Assembly: GCF_000472545.1 (NCBI RefSeq)
Contig: NZ_AWZV01000021.1
Span: forward strand, 62,328-126,327
Reading direction: 5' to 3'
Length of the DNA: 64,000 nt
Source: Burkholderia sp. WSM2232
GTDB lineage: Bacteria > Pseudomonadota > Gammaproteobacteria > Burkholderiales > Burkholderiaceae
Below are positions 33,821 to 47,570 of this stretch, in pieces (the first letter of the stretch is position 1; each line of letters begins with the position of its first letter). The notes beneath the pieces were generated by a model. The model was not told where the DNA came from. It saw only the letters and a list, made by a program, of their open reading frames with translations, and made no database searches. The position numbers and the translations under genes were made by a program.

Positions 33821-35086
33821 ATGAAAACGATTGTTCTCGGAGGCGGCGTGATCGGTGTCGCCACGGCCTTTTATCTGCGCCAGCAGGGCTGCCAGGTCAC
33901 GCTGATCGAACGGGAGCCGGACGTGGCGCTTGGCACGAGCTTCGGCAACGCGGGGGTGATCGCGCCGAGCTATGTGACGCCGTGGGCCGCGCCCGGCATG
34001 CCGGGGAAGATTCTCAAACACGTGTTTCAGCAGGCTTCACCGCTTATTTTTCGCCCGACGCTGGACCCGGCTCAATGGCGCTGGATCGCGCAATGGCTGC
34101 GCGAATGCGAGCTCGAACGCTTTCGCGTCAACAAGCAGCGTATGCAGCGAATCGCCTACTACAGCCGCGAGTGCCTGCGCGAATTCCGCAGCCGCCATCC
34201 GTTCGATTACGGCCGCAGCCAGGGCTATCTGCAACTCTTTCGCAGCGAGTACGACGTTGAGCTCGCACAGCCGGCGCTCACGGTGCTGCGCGACGCGGGC
34301 ATCGCGTATCGGGAAGTGAGCGCCGCGCAATGCGTGGACATCGAGCCGGGCCTGCGCTGGGCGCGTGCGACGCCCGTGTCGGGCGTCCATCTTCCCGACG
34401 ACGAAGCCGGCGACTGCGCCCGCTTCACGCGCGAACTGCGCGCAATCTGCGAGCGCCACGGGGTACGCTTTTGCTTCGACACGCGCGTGACGTCGCTCGA
34501 CGTGGAAGGCGGTGCGGTGCGCGGCGTGCGTGTCGAAAGCGAGCGCGGCACGCAGGTCGAGCCGGCCGACACCGTGGTGGTGGCGCTGGGCGTCGACAGC
34601 GCCGCGCTGCTGGCGCCGCTCGGCGTGAAGGTGCCGCTCTATCCGGTCAAAGGCTATTCGGCAACGCTGCCCATCATCGACGATGAAAAAGCCCCGCGCG
34701 CCGCACTCATGGACGAATCGCTAAAGACAGCCATTACGCGCTTCGGCGACAACCTGCGGGTAGCGGGCACGGCGGAGCTCGGCAACCGCGAAGCGACACT
34801 GCGCGAGCAGGCCTTGCAGACGCTGATGAAAGTGCTGGCCGACTGGTTTCCGCACGCGGCGACGCCCACGTCCGCGCACTTCTGGGTAGGCCGCCGGCCG
34901 ATGACGCCGGACGGCGCGCCCTTGCTTGGACCGTCGGGCATCGGCAATCTGTGGCTCAATCTCGGCCACGGTTCGACCGGCTGGGCGATGTCGATGGGCT
35001 CGGCGCGCGTGGTCGCCGATCTGATCGCACAGCGCAAGCCCGAGATCGATCTCGAAGGGCTCACCCTCGCGCGTTACGGCAAGTGA
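33821..35086 (+). CDS. D-amino-acid dehydrogenase, DadA-like
   Basis: 421 residues from ATG 33821; an in-frame TTG at 33806 is less likely. The FAD-binding Rossmann motif GGGVIGVATAFYLRQQG is at the N-terminus and the DAO-family C-terminus has GRRPMTPDGAPLLG and NLGHGSTGWAMSMGSARVV. DadA deaminates D-amino acids, mainly D-alanine, passing electrons to the respiratory chain. No alanine racemase (dadX) is adjacent, so substrate preference is uncertain. Confidence 0.88.
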   Translation: MKTIVLGGGVIGVATAFYLRQQGCQVTLIEREPDVALGTSFGNAGVIAPSYVTPWAAPGMPGKILKHVFQQASPLIFRPTLDPAQWRWIAQWLRECELERFRVNKQRMQRIAYYSRECLREFRSRHPFDYGRSQGYLQLFRSEYDVELAQPALTVLRDAGIAYREVSAAQCVDIEPGLRWARATPVSGVHLPDDEAGDCARFTRELRAICERHGVRFCFDTRVTSLDVEGGAVRGVRVESERGTQVEPADTVVVALGVDSAALLAPLGVKVPLYPVKGYSATLPIIDDEKAPRAALMDESLKTAITRFGDNLRVAGTAELGNREATLREQALQTLMKVLADWFPHAATPTSAHFWVGRRPMTPDGAPLLGPSGIGNLWLNLGHGSTGWAMSMGSARVVADLIAQRKPEIDLEGLTLARYGK

Positions 35087-35118
35087 CAGCGCCGCCGCAT
35101 AGCGACCCGCGCAAAAAA

Positions 35119-35155
35119 GCCGGGTCACCTTGTTGAGGTGCCCGGCTCTGTTTCT
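35119..35155. terminator. Terminator between convergent dadA-like gene and gltD
   Basis: GCCGGGTCACC and GGTGCCCGGC pair with one bulge; a run of six A precedes and a T-rich TCTGTTTCTT follows, so it can serve both directions. Confidence 0.7.
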
Positions 35156-35260
35156 TACCGCTGCTTCTTACCGCTTTGACGGTGCCGCCCGATATCGCTC
35201 CGGACCGGCACCGTGTCGTCTCCACCTCTTCCTGCAAGCTCTGACCCGCAGCCGACGACG

Positions 35261-36730
35261 TTAGCGCGGCAACTCCGAATGGCCCATCAGGAACGCGTCC
35301 ACCGAACGCGCGCACTGGCGGCCTTCGCGAATCGCCCACACGACGAGCGACTGGCCACGGCGCATATCGCCGGCGGTGAACACCTTGTCCACCGACGTGT
35401 AGTACGCCTTGTCGCCTTCCGTCGACGCGCGCACGTTGCCGCGCGCGTCCTTGTCGACGCCGAATGCTTCCAGTACCGGCGACACCGGCTGTGTGAAGCC
35501 CATGGCGAGCAGCACGAGGTCGGCCTTCATTTCGAATTCGGAGCCCGGCACTTCCTGCATCTTGCCGTCTTTCCATTCGACGCGCGCCGCGATCAGCTTC
35601 TCGACCTTGCCGTTCTTGCCTTCGAGGCGCTTGGTGGCGACCGCCCAATCGCGCGAGCAGCCTTCTTCATGCGACGACGACGTGCGCAGCTTGATCGGCC
35701 AGTACGGCCACACGAGCGGCTTGTTTTCTTCTTCGGGCGGCTGCGGCAGCAGTTCAAACTGCGTAACGCTTTTCGCGCCATGACGGTTGGACGTGCCCAC
35801 GCAGTCCGAGCCGGTATCGCCGCCGCCGATCACCACCACGTGCTTGCCCTTCGCGAGCAACTGGTGCGGGACCTTGTCGCCGGCATTGACCTTGTTCTGC
35901 TGCGGCAGGAATTCCATCGCGTAATGGATGCCTTCCAGTTCGCGGCCCGGCACCGGCAGATCGCGCGGCGTTTCCGAACCGCCCGCAATCACCACCGCGT
36001 CGAAATCTTCCTTCAACTGCTCGGGCGAGACAGTTTCCTTCGCGGTGTTGCCGATATAGGGCGGCAGCGAATCAGCCTTGCCGACGAACACGTTGGCGCG
36101 GAACGTCACGCCTTCCGCTTCCATCTGGCGCATGCGGCGGTCGATCAGCCACTTCTCCAGCTTGAAGTCGGGAATACCGTAACGCAGCAGGCCGCCAATG
36201 CGGTCGTTCTTTTCGAATACCGTCACCTCGTGGCCCGCGCGCGCGAGCTGCTGCGCGACTGCGAGACCCGCCGGGCCCGACCCGACCACGGCAACCTTCT
36301 TGCCGGTCTTGTGCTTCGGCGGTTGCGGCGCAACCCAGCCTTCGGCCCAGGCTTTGTCGATGATCGCGTGCTCGATCGACTTGATGCCGACCGGGTCGTC
36401 ATTGATGCCGAGCGTACACGCCGCTTCGCACGGCGCCGGGCAGATGCGGCCCGTGAACTCAGGGAAGTTGTTGGTGGAATGCAGCACTTCGATCGCGTTC
36501 TTCCAGTCCTGATGGAACACCAGGTCGTTGAAGTCCGGGATGATGTTGTTCACCGGGCAGCCGTTGTTGCAGAACGGAATGCCGCAGTCCATGCAACGCG
36601 CGCCTTGAATCTTCGCTTCGTCGTCGGTGAGGGCCGCGACGAATTCCTTGTAGTGCTTCACACGCGTGAGCGGAGCTTCGTACGCCTCGTGGCGGCGCTC
36701 GAACTCGAGAAAACCGGTTGCCTTGCCCAT
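35261..36730 (-). CDS. gltD: Glutamate synthase small subunit GltD
   Basis: 489 residues from ATG 36730 (MGKATGFLEFERR). N-terminal Cys motifs CMDCGIPFCNNGCPVNN bind the Fe-S clusters; GSGPAGLAVAQQLARAGHEV binds FAD and GGGDTGSDCVGTS is the NADPH site. It passes electrons from NADPH to GltB. The frame further upstream to 36781 lies in the spacer and lacks conservation. gltB is 106 nt upstream. Confidence 0.96.
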   Translation of the reverse strand: MGKATGFLEFERRHEAYEAPLTRVKHYKEFVAALTDDEAKIQGARCMDCGIPFCNNGCPVNNIIPDFNDLVFHQDWKNAIEVLHSTNNFPEFTGRICPAPCEAACTLGINDDPVGIKSIEHAIIDKAWAEGWVAPQPPKHKTGKKVAVVGSGPAGLAVAQQLARAGHEVTVFEKNDRIGGLLRYGIPDFKLEKWLIDRRMRQMEAEGVTFRANVFVGKADSLPPYIGNTAKETVSPEQLKEDFDAVVIAGGSETPRDLPVPGRELEGIHYAMEFLPQQNKVNAGDKVPHQLLAKGKHVVVIGGGDTGSDCVGTSNRHGAKSVTQFELLPQPPEEENKPLVWPYWPIKLRTSSSHEEGCSRDWAVATKRLEGKNGKVEKLIAARVEWKDGKMQEVPGSEFEMKADLVLLAMGFTQPVSPVLEAFGVDKDARGNVRASTEGDKAYYTSVDKVFTAGDMRRGQSLVVWAIREGRQCARSVDAFLMGHSELPR

Positions 36731-36836
36731 GTGGTTCTCTTCTCTATCTGTATCTAGGGGTGATCTGGACCCGCCGCGCATCGGATTGCCGAGCGGCGGC
36801 GGGTACGGCTAAGGGTGGCGGCGTCGTGCTGACTGC

Positions 36837-41540
<4,704 letters not shown>

Positions 41541-41667
41541 GGGGACACCGTCTGTGAGGGGCCGGACAGGCCGTTAAACCGTTTTTTGTTGCCGCACGTG
41601 CACACCCGCCACGGCGAAGGCGCTTTCCGATGCGCGAGCAGCGCATATCAAAAACGCCGGAATCCGG

Positions 41668-41697
41668 AATATACGCGACGAATCAATGGAATAGCAA
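41668..41697 (-). promoter_or_regulatory. Candidate sigma-70 promoter of gltBD
   Basis: TTGCTA (41697-41692), 18 nt, then TATATT (41673-41668) on the minus strand, about 130 nt before the gltB ATG. Confidence 0.35.
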
Positions 41698-41783
41698 ATA
41701 AAACGTTGTGTTCGATCCCCAATTATCAATTTGGTGCATCGCAGCCTCATTTTATTGGTTCCATATCATAAAAGGGCAAAATA

Positions 41784-41807
41784 AAACGGCATGCCGGAAT
41801 GCCGTTT
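41784..41807 (-). terminator. Intrinsic terminator after the RAYT-like gene
   Basis: AAACGGCAT and ATGCCGTTT form a 9-bp stem with a 6-nt loop; on the minus strand it is followed by TATTTTG. Confidence 0.7.
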
Positions 41808-41834
41808 GAAATACAAACTCCTGATTCGAATCGC

Positions 41835-42542
41835 TTATTGCGCCTGCGGCGTCTCGCGTACCTTGCGCGGCCGTCCTCGCGGCAGCGGAGACACGCGGCG
41901 GTTCGCCGCGCGCGCCGCCCATTCGCGGTACGTGTCGCTGCCAAGCACCCAGCCCTTTAACGTGGCCTGCTGAAGCTGGCTTGCCTCGCGTTCGTCGAGC
42001 GGCTGCTCGCACAGTTCGCGGTAAGCGCGCTGTCGCTCGAACGGCGTGTTGCCGAGCGACCAGTAAAGCGGATGGTCGGTGATGAGACTGTCGAGCGTTA
42101 GACCGATATGGTGCCGGTAGCTCGACCACCGGTAGTCTTCCGGCGCGCTCACGAGCTGCATGCGCACCGGGCACATTTCGACGACGCGGCTTGCCAGCAG
42201 AAAATACCGCTCGCCCTCGATCACGGTCGCGCGATAGCGCCCTTCCCAAAGCGTGCCGCGCCGCGCATAGCGGCGGTTGAAGTGCGCTACGTAGCGGCGC
42301 CCCACTGCCTGCATTGCCTTGGGCAAGCTGGACTCCTCCGTGGGAGTGACGAGCAGTTGCACCGCACCGGGCATGAGCGCATAAGCGTGGATCGACAAGT
42401 GATGGTCGCGAGAAGCCGCTTTCAAACAGTCGATGAACAATTCATAGTCCTGATCGTCGACGAACGCAGGCTGCTGATCGAGTCCGCGGAGGATGACGTG
42501 CTGCGGCTGGTCAGGAACATAAAGACGTGCAAGCCGTGCCAT
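41835..42542 (-). CDS. Degenerate REP-associated transposase (RAYT / Y1-Tnp-like) protein
   Basis: 235 residues. The fold matches the RAYT branch of IS200/IS605-type Y1 transposases: HVILRGLDQQPAF at the start, IHAYALMP, RRYARRGTLWEGRYRA and the C-terminal EDYRWSSYRHH. The catalytic HUH motif (normally MPNHVHLL) reads MPGAVQLL, so both metal-binding His (positions 60 and 62) are lost, and the usual RYIE tyrosine position is V120. An extra basic C-terminus (SPLPRGRPRKVRE, AT-hook-like GRPRK) may bind DNA. It is followed by a terminator and lies upstream of gltB; no inverted-repeat ends were found. Confidence 0.88.
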   Translation of the reverse strand: MARLARLYVPDQPQHVILRGLDQQPAFVDDQDYELFIDCLKAASRDHHLSIHAYALMPGAVQLLVTPTEESSLPKAMQAVGRRYVAHFNRRYARRGTLWEGRYRATVIEGERYFLLASRVVEMCPVRMQLVSAPEDYRWSSYRHHIGLTLDSLITDHPLYWSLGNTPFERQRAYRELCEQPLDEREASQLQQATLKGWVLGSDTYREWAARAANRRVSPLPRGRPRKVRETPQAQ

Positions 42543-42729
42543 GCTGAAGTATCCGATAGTCGCGTTGGTACATACCCGAAGGTCCGAAGAACCGCATGCG
42601 CCGGAGGTTCGGCGCGGCGCGGCCAGGCCAGAAAGCGCGCGCAGCTTAGGGAGAAAGCTCTAATCGCCGCGTATGGTGAGTTTCAAACGTTGTGGTCATA
42701 ATGAGCGGGCCTTTTCTGGAGGAGCACAT

Positions 42730-43455
42730 ATGAAATTAAAACAGGCCGTCGTGGGGACCGCGATGCTAGCCGGCATGACAACGGCAGCATACGCACAATC
42801 GGCCGGTAGCTTTACCATCTCAACAGGCTGGTTCCATCTTGCGCCTCAATCGAGCAGCCAGCCTCTGCGAGTGACGAGCATCGGCGGAAGCCCGACCAAC
42901 ATCGTAGAACCCAACACCGGAGCGACGCTGAGTTCCGCCGATACGATCGGCATCACAGCGGGCTACTTTGTCACCGATCATATTGCCGCCGAACTGGTGG
43001 TTGGCTATCCGCCTTCGTTCGACCTGAACGGCACCGGCAGCCTCGAACAATTCGGCAAGATTGGCCAGGCGAAACAGTGGAGCCCGACTCTGCTGTTCAA
43101 GTATTACTTCAACGCTCCGACTGCGGCCTTCCGCCCGTATCTCGGTATCGGCGTGAGCCGTATCTGGTTCACCGACGAGAAGATCACGAACGGCACATTC
43201 GAAGCTAACGTTCTGCATGGTCCGACCAGCGTCACTACGGATAGTTCGTGGGAGCCTGTGTTTAATGCGGGCTTCAGTTACTCGTTCAACCAGCACTGGT
43301 TCGCGGGCGTGTCGGTCTCGTACCTGCCGCTTAGCACGACGGCCAAACTCAACACGCAGGCGAGAACGCCGGTGGGTACGCTGAACGTGCAATCGCAAAC
43401 CAAGATCAAGCTGAACCCGATCGTTACCTACGTCAACATCGGTTACCGCTTCTAA
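42730..43455 (+). CDS. OmpW-family outer-membrane protein
   Basis: 241 residues from ATG 42730, preceded by GGAGGAG. A Sec signal (AVVGTAMLAGMTTAAYA) ends near residue 22. The mature protein is an 8-stranded barrel type: GSFTISTGWFHLAPQSSSQP at the start, GYFVTDHIAAELVVGYPPSF in the middle and terminal aromatic F (VTYVNIGYRF). OmpW proteins form narrow channels for hydrophobic molecules. It ends before a good terminator. Confidence 0.93.
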   Translation: MKLKQAVVGTAMLAGMTTAAYAQSAGSFTISTGWFHLAPQSSSQPLRVTSIGGSPTNIVEPNTGATLSSADTIGITAGYFVTDHIAAELVVGYPPSFDLNGTGSLEQFGKIGQAKQWSPTLLFKYYFNAPTAAFRPYLGIGVSRIWFTDEKITNGTFEANVLHGPTSVTTDSSWEPVFNAGFSYSFNQHWFAGVSVSYLPLSTTAKLNTQARTPVGTLNVQSQTKIKLNPIVTYVNIGYRF

Positions 43456-43522
43456 CACCTTTGCCGGTGCGCGATCGAATGATGCCGTCCGATTAGGGTA
43501 GTCGAATTTCCGTGGCTTGAAC

Positions 43523-43560
43523 AACGCCGTCATTCATCCAATGGCGGCGTTTTTTCTTTT
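43523..43560 (+). terminator. Intrinsic terminator after ompW
   Basis: AACGCCG-T-CATT pairs with AATG-G-CGGCGTT and is followed by TTTTTCTTTT. Confidence 0.8.
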
Positions 43561-43709
43561 GTGCGCGCCACGCGGCGGCGTGCCGGCTTTACCGATGCGA
43601 CGCGCCGCCTCGTACTGCGTTTGTAAATTTGACCCACGCGCAGCGCGCTTCGTGCAAATATGCGCTGAGGAAAACCGGCGCGAACCGCCGTGTGCCGGGC
43701 CTCCATGGT

Positions 43710-43726
43710 TTGGCACCGAAGTTGCG
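43710..43726 (+). promoter_or_regulatory. Sigma-54 (RpoN) promoter upstream of the DUF883 gene
   Basis: TTGGCACCGAAGTTGCG matches TTGGCACG-N4-TTGCW with the GG (43712-43713) and GC (43724-43725) exactly 10 nt apart. Transcription would begin near 43737, about 70 nt before the DUF883 start. An enhancer-binding protein would be required. Confidence 0.65.
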
Positions 43727-43807
43727 TTCTGCTGGTGTTTCCTGCGTTGCGATGGGTTTAACGCAACCGTGAACGTGGGCCTTTTCACCCTCATCGACGG
43801 AGCGACC

Positions 43808-44188
43808 ATGACAGCACTTCCAAACACGCGAGACGCCCTCGGCGAATCCTGGACCAGCACGAGCCGCCGTGCGCGACGTATTGCCCGACACGGCCGCCAC
43901 GCGGCCGAAGACATTGCGGGCGAGTTGCGCACGCTGATGGCGGAACTCGAATCCACCCTGGCGGACGGCACGCAGGCCGACGCCGTTGCGCTGCGCGGCA
44001 AGCTGCGCAAGCAGCTGGACAGCGCGCGCGCCCGTTTGAATGACACCCGCGAGGCGGTGCGCGAGCGCGCCAACGTGGCGCTTTCCGATGCCGACGATTA
44101 CGTGCATGAAAATCCGTGGCAGACGCTCGCGATCGTCGGCGGTGTCGCGCTGATCGCAGGCGCGCTGTTTGCCTCGCGCATGCGCTGA
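43808..44188 (+). CDS. DUF883 family (ElaB/YqjD-like) membrane-anchored protein
   Basis: 126 residues from ATG 43808, preceded by GGAG at the right distance. A long charged helical part (about 20-100) ends in a C-terminal membrane anchor (VHENPWQTLAIVGGVALIAG), the ElaB/YqjD/DUF883 layout. E. coli homologues bind ribosomes and are made in stationary phase. The sigma-54 promoter upstream suggests stress- or nutrient-dependent expression. Confidence 0.9.
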   Translation: MTALPNTRDALGESWTSTSRRARRIARHGRHAAEDIAGELRTLMAELESTLADGTQADAVALRGKLRKQLDSARARLNDTREAVRERANVALSDADDYVHENPWQTLAIVGGVALIAGALFASRMR

Positions 44189-44554
44189 CCGCATGCGCTG
44201 ACGTTCGCAACGGCGGTAAGCCTTGCGCGCGCTGAAAATGCGCCGCGGTTTGGCCGCCGCGGCCTGAGCTCGATCGGGCTGCCTGGCGTCGTGACTGTAG
44301 CGACGCCGGGCGGCCTGCCGATCGCCGCGACGGATGCCCGCCGGGGCTGTTGTGCGGCGGCTCTGCGCGTGTCCCTGGGCCTCGACGCGCGGCGGCTGCC
44401 CTGACACCTCGACAGCCGGCGCGCATAGTGCGCGGCTGCCGCGCGTCGCCGACGCCTCGCGTATGGGTCGCGCTGGCGGTGCTCGTCGGCCTCGGCGCGT
44501 GGCGGGCGGTGCGCATGCGCGTCGCCATGTACTGTGCCCCGGGCCCCGCTCCGC
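44189..44554. other. Region without a supportable gene between DUF883 gene and dgt
   Basis: 366 nt, very GC-rich. A frame at 44350-44703 contains one hydrophobic stretch (WVALAVLVGLGAWRAV) but runs into dgt on the other strand and lacks a start signal. It may be a decayed membrane-protein remnant. Confidence 0.3.
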
Positions 44555-45760
44555 TCAGTTGTCGGCGATCACGAACAGCCGCTGATACTCCTTCAGCGCG
44601 TACCGGTCCGTCATGCCAGCGATGTAATGCGCGATCAGCCGCGGTTGCAGCGCGGGATCGGTCGACTGGTAGCTGGGCGGCAATAGCCGCGGATCGTCGG
44701 TGAACGCGTCGAACAGACCGACGACGACCCGGCGCGCCTTGTTTGCCATGCGCATCACGCAGTAGTGGCGGTACAGGTTCTTGAAAAGAAACCGTTTCAG
44801 AGCCGCCGCCTGAGCCGCAATCGGCTCGCTGTGGGCGACGAGCGCCGGCGCGGCGCGGACGGCCTCGAGCGAATCGGGCGCATGGCGCACGAGATTCGCC
44901 TGCGTGGTGCCGATCAGATCGACGATCAGCGTGTTGATGATGCGCCGCACCGTCTCGTGGATCAGCCTGCGGCCTTCTATGTGCGGAAAATCGCGGCGCG
45001 CCGTTTCGTAGTGTGTTTGCCACAGGTCGACTTCGGCGAGTTGCTCGACCGTGAGCAGCCCGGAGCGCAGGCCGTCGTCCACGTCGTGATTGTTGTAGGC
45101 AATTTCATCGGCCACGTTCGCGATCTGCGCTTCGATAGACGGCTGCCGTCCTTCCAGAAACCGCTCGCCCAATGCGCCGAGCCGCCGCGCATTCTCGCGC
45201 GAGCAGTGCTTGAGAATGCCTTCGCGCGTTTCGAAACACAGGTTCAGGCCGTTGTACGCGCCGTAGTGTTCCTCCAGGTCGTCAACCACCGCAAGGCTTT
45301 GCAGATTGTGCTCGAAGCCGCCGTGCTCGCGCATGCATTCGTTCAGCGCGTCCTGCCCGGCGTGCCCGAAAGGCGTATGGCCGAGGTCGTGAGCGAGCGA
45401 AATGGCTTCCACGAGGTCTTCGTTCACACGCAGATTGCGCGCGACGGACCGTGCGATCTGCGCGACTTCCAGGCTATGCGTGAGACGCGTGCGAAACAGG
45501 TCGCCTTCGTGGTTCACGAACACCTGCGTTTTATATTCGAGCCGACGGAACGCCGTCGAATGAACGATGCGGTCGCGGTCGCGCTGGAATTCGGTGCGGG
45601 CGCTCGGCGGCGCTTCGGGATAGCGGCGACCGCGCGAGTGCGCCGAATGCGCGGCATACGGCGCGAGGTGCGCTTCGAGCGCTTCTTGGGTCGGCACGCC
45701 GAGCGCCGCCGTGCCTGCCGCGGGTTGCTGATTTACATCGTCGCTGCGCCTGTCTGTCAC
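44555..45760 (-). CDS. dgt: Deoxyguanosinetriphosphate triphosphohydrolase-like protein
   Basis: 401 residues from GTG 45760, which has GGAG 6 nt upstream; the open frame to 45892 has no conserved sequence. The HD metal-binding motif runs THSLEVAQIARSVARNL to AHDLGHTPFGHAGQ. It hydrolyses dNTPs to deoxynucleoside and triphosphate; this short-form subgroup may be broad in substrate. It is last in the aroK-aroB-dgt tail of the pil operon. Confidence 0.93.
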   Translation of the reverse strand: MTDRRSDDVNQQPAAGTAALGVPTQEALEAHLAPYAAHSAHSRGRRYPEAPPSARTEFQRDRDRIVHSTAFRRLEYKTQVFVNHEGDLFRTRLTHSLEVAQIARSVARNLRVNEDLVEAISLAHDLGHTPFGHAGQDALNECMREHGGFEHNLQSLAVVDDLEEHYGAYNGLNLCFETREGILKHCSRENARRLGALGERFLEGRQPSIEAQIANVADEIAYNNHDVDDGLRSGLLTVEQLAEVDLWQTHYETARRDFPHIEGRRLIHETVRRIINTLIVDLIGTTQANLVRHAPDSLEAVRAAPALVAHSEPIAAQAAALKRFLFKNLYRHYCVMRMANKARRVVVGLFDAFTDDPRLLPPSYQSTDPALQPRLIAHYIAGMTDRYALKEYQRLFVIADN

Positions 45761-45827
45761 CGGGTTCTCCGAAACATGGGCGGCGCCGCGCGACGCCGTG
45801 CGCGGCGCCTGCTGGTGGGGCCGCCTG

Positions 45828-46904
45828 TCAGACGGCGGCGGCCAGCGTGGCGTGCACCTCGGCGTCGGGCGCCTGGGTGATGAGCGTCTCACCGAAACGC
45901 TTCAGCAGAATGAATTTGATTGCTCCGGCTTCCGCTTTCTTGTCGACCTGCATGAGTTCGACGTAACGCGATTCGCCGAGCGCCGGCGCGCGAGTCGGCA
46001 AATGCGCGGCAGCGATCACGTCGACGAGCCGCTTGCGCGACGCTTCGTCCAGGTAGCCCAAGCGCACGGAGAGATCCGCCGCCATGACCATCCCGCAGCC
46101 CACCGCTTCGCCGTGCAGCCACTCGCCGTAACCGAGCCCGGCTTCAATCGCGTGGCCGAACGTGTGGCCGAAGTTGAGAATGGCGCGCAGGCCGCCCTCG
46201 CGCTCGTCCTGCGCGACCACCGACGCCTTGATCTCGCACGAGCGCTTGACGGCCTCCGCAAGCGCCGCAGGTTCGCAGCGATTGAGCGCCTCGACGTTTT
46301 CTTCTATCCAACGGAAAAAGCCAGCGTCCGCAATCGCGCCGGTCTTGATGACTTCGGCAATGCCCGCCGCCCGTTCGCGCGCGGGCAGCGTGCGCAGCGC
46401 GCCAATGTCGGCGATCACCGCTTGCGGCTGGTAGAACGCGCCGATCATGTTCTTGCCGAGCGGATGATTGATGCCGGTCTTGCCGCCCACCGACGAATCC
46501 ACCTGCGAGAGCAGCGTGGTCGGCACCTGGATGAACGGCACGCCGCGCATGTAGCAGGCGGCCGCGAACCCCGTCATGTCGCCGATCACACCGCCGCCCA
46601 GCGCAATCAGCGTGGTCTTGCGGTCGGCGCGCGAGCCGAGCAGCGCGTCGAAAATCAGATTCAGCGTTTGGAGGTTCTTGTAGGCCTCGCCGTCCGGCAG
46701 CACGACCGTGGACACCTGCTTGCCGAGCGGCGCGAGCGCCGCGCGCAGCGTGTCGCCATAAAGCGGCTCGACCGTGGTGTTGGTGACGATCGTGACCGAA
46801 TTGCCGGCGATGTGCGGCGCGAACAAAGCGGTCTGGCCGATCAGGTCGGCACCGATATGGATGGGGTAGGCGCGTTCGCCCAGTTCGACGTTGACGGTAA
46901 TCAT
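45828..46904 (-). CDS. aroB: 3-dehydroquinate synthase AroB
   Basis: 358 residues from ATG 46904 (MITVNVELGERAYPIHIGADL, the family start). The NAD loop region VVLPDGEAYKNLQTL and GGGVIGDMTGFAAACYMRG, and zinc-ligand segment NFGHTFGHAIE, are complete. It catalyses the second step of the shikimate pathway. An ATG 9 nt earlier is possible. The aroK stop lies 12 nt upstream. Confidence 0.96.
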   Translation of the reverse strand: MITVNVELGERAYPIHIGADLIGQTALFAPHIAGNSVTIVTNTTVEPLYGDTLRAALAPLGKQVSTVVLPDGEAYKNLQTLNLIFDALLGSRADRKTTLIALGGGVIGDMTGFAAACYMRGVPFIQVPTTLLSQVDSSVGGKTGINHPLGKNMIGAFYQPQAVIADIGALRTLPARERAAGIAEVIKTGAIADAGFFRWIEENVEALNRCEPAALAEAVKRSCEIKASVVAQDEREGGLRAILNFGHTFGHAIEAGLGYGEWLHGEAVGCGMVMAADLSVRLGYLDEASRKRLVDVIAAAHLPTRAPALGESRYVELMQVDKKAEAGAIKFILLKRFGETLITQAPDAEVHATLAAAV

Positions 46905-46915
46905 ACGACCCATTA

Positions 46916-47464
46916 TCACGCAGGATGTTTGGCGACGCCGGCCATCTCGAGCTGCATCAGAACCATGTTGACGAGTCCGTTGACCGAAGGCCGGCCTGTT
47001 TCTATGACGAAATGCGCGCACTCCCGGTAGAGCGGGTCGCGCACTTCATAAAGCGCCTCGAGGCGCGCTTTGGGGTCTTCGGTTTGCAGAAGCGGACGAT
47101 TCTTGTCGCGCCGGGTGCGCAGCCACAGATCGTGCGGATTCGCGCGCAGGTAGATCACCACACCGCGGCTTTGCAGCGCCGCGCGGTTTTCCGGCCGCAG
47201 CACGGCGCCGCCGCCCGTTGCAAGCACGATATTGTCGCGCCCGGTCAGCTCCGAAATGACACTCGCCTCGCGCTCGCGAAAGCCCGCTTCGCCTTCCAGC
47301 TCGAAGATCACCGGAATGCGTGCGCCTGTGCGCGCTTCGATTTCATGGTCCGAATCGAAGAACGGGCGGTCGAGACGGCGCGCAATGGCCCGGCCCACGG
47401 TGGTCTTTCCTGCCCCCATGAGCCCTACAAAAAATACATTGGCGTGTGCGTCCCGCGCTTGCAA
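46916..47464 (-). CDS. aroK: Shikimate kinase AroK
   Basis: 182 residues. Walker A is GLMGAGKTT (14-22), and the shikimate-binding FFDSDHEIE and ATGGGAVLRPE follow, with the lid LRTRRDKNRPLLQ. It phosphorylates shikimate. The start is TTG at 47464, supported by AGAGGA five nt upstream; no in-frame ATG precedes the Walker motif. It follows pilQ by 106 nt, the common pilQ-aroK-aroB order. Confidence 0.94.
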   Translation of the reverse strand: MQARDAHANVFFVGLMGAGKTTVGRAIARRLDRPFFDSDHEIEARTGARIPVIFELEGEAGFREREASVISELTGRDNIVLATGGGAVLRPENRAALQSRGVVIYLRANPHDLWLRTRRDKNRPLLQTEDPKARLEALYEVRDPLYRECAHFVIETGRPSVNGLVNMVLMQLEMAGVAKHPA

Positions 47465-47570
47465 CGGTGTCCTCTGGCTAATCCGGTATGGTTCGTGCCG
47501 CAGCTTACTGGCAAAGCGGCTGCCTTGTCGAGCCTGCGCGCCGCCGCATTCACGCCGCGCAAGCGTGCCC

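Larger units (their letters stand above)
41541..41834 (-). other. Intergenic region with gltB promoter candidate and terminator of the RAYT-like gene
   Basis: 294 nt, clearly more AT-rich than its neighbours between about 41660 and 41790. No gene is visible. Confidence 0.5.
43456..43807 (+). other. Intergenic region with terminator and sigma-54 promoter
   Basis: 352 nt between ompW and the DUF883 gene with no supportable gene. It holds the ompW terminator and a strong sigma-54 promoter match; both are listed separately. Confidence 0.6.

Noticed and set aside
41640..42730. Insertion sequence around the RAYT-like gene
   Set aside because: No terminal inverted repeats, target duplication or REP/BIME hairpin arrays were found at either side.
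44334..44703. Plus-strand frames between the DUF883 gene and dgt, one with a hydrophobic stretch
   Set aside because: They run into dgt on the opposite strand and lack a Shine-Dalgarno; at most a decayed remnant.
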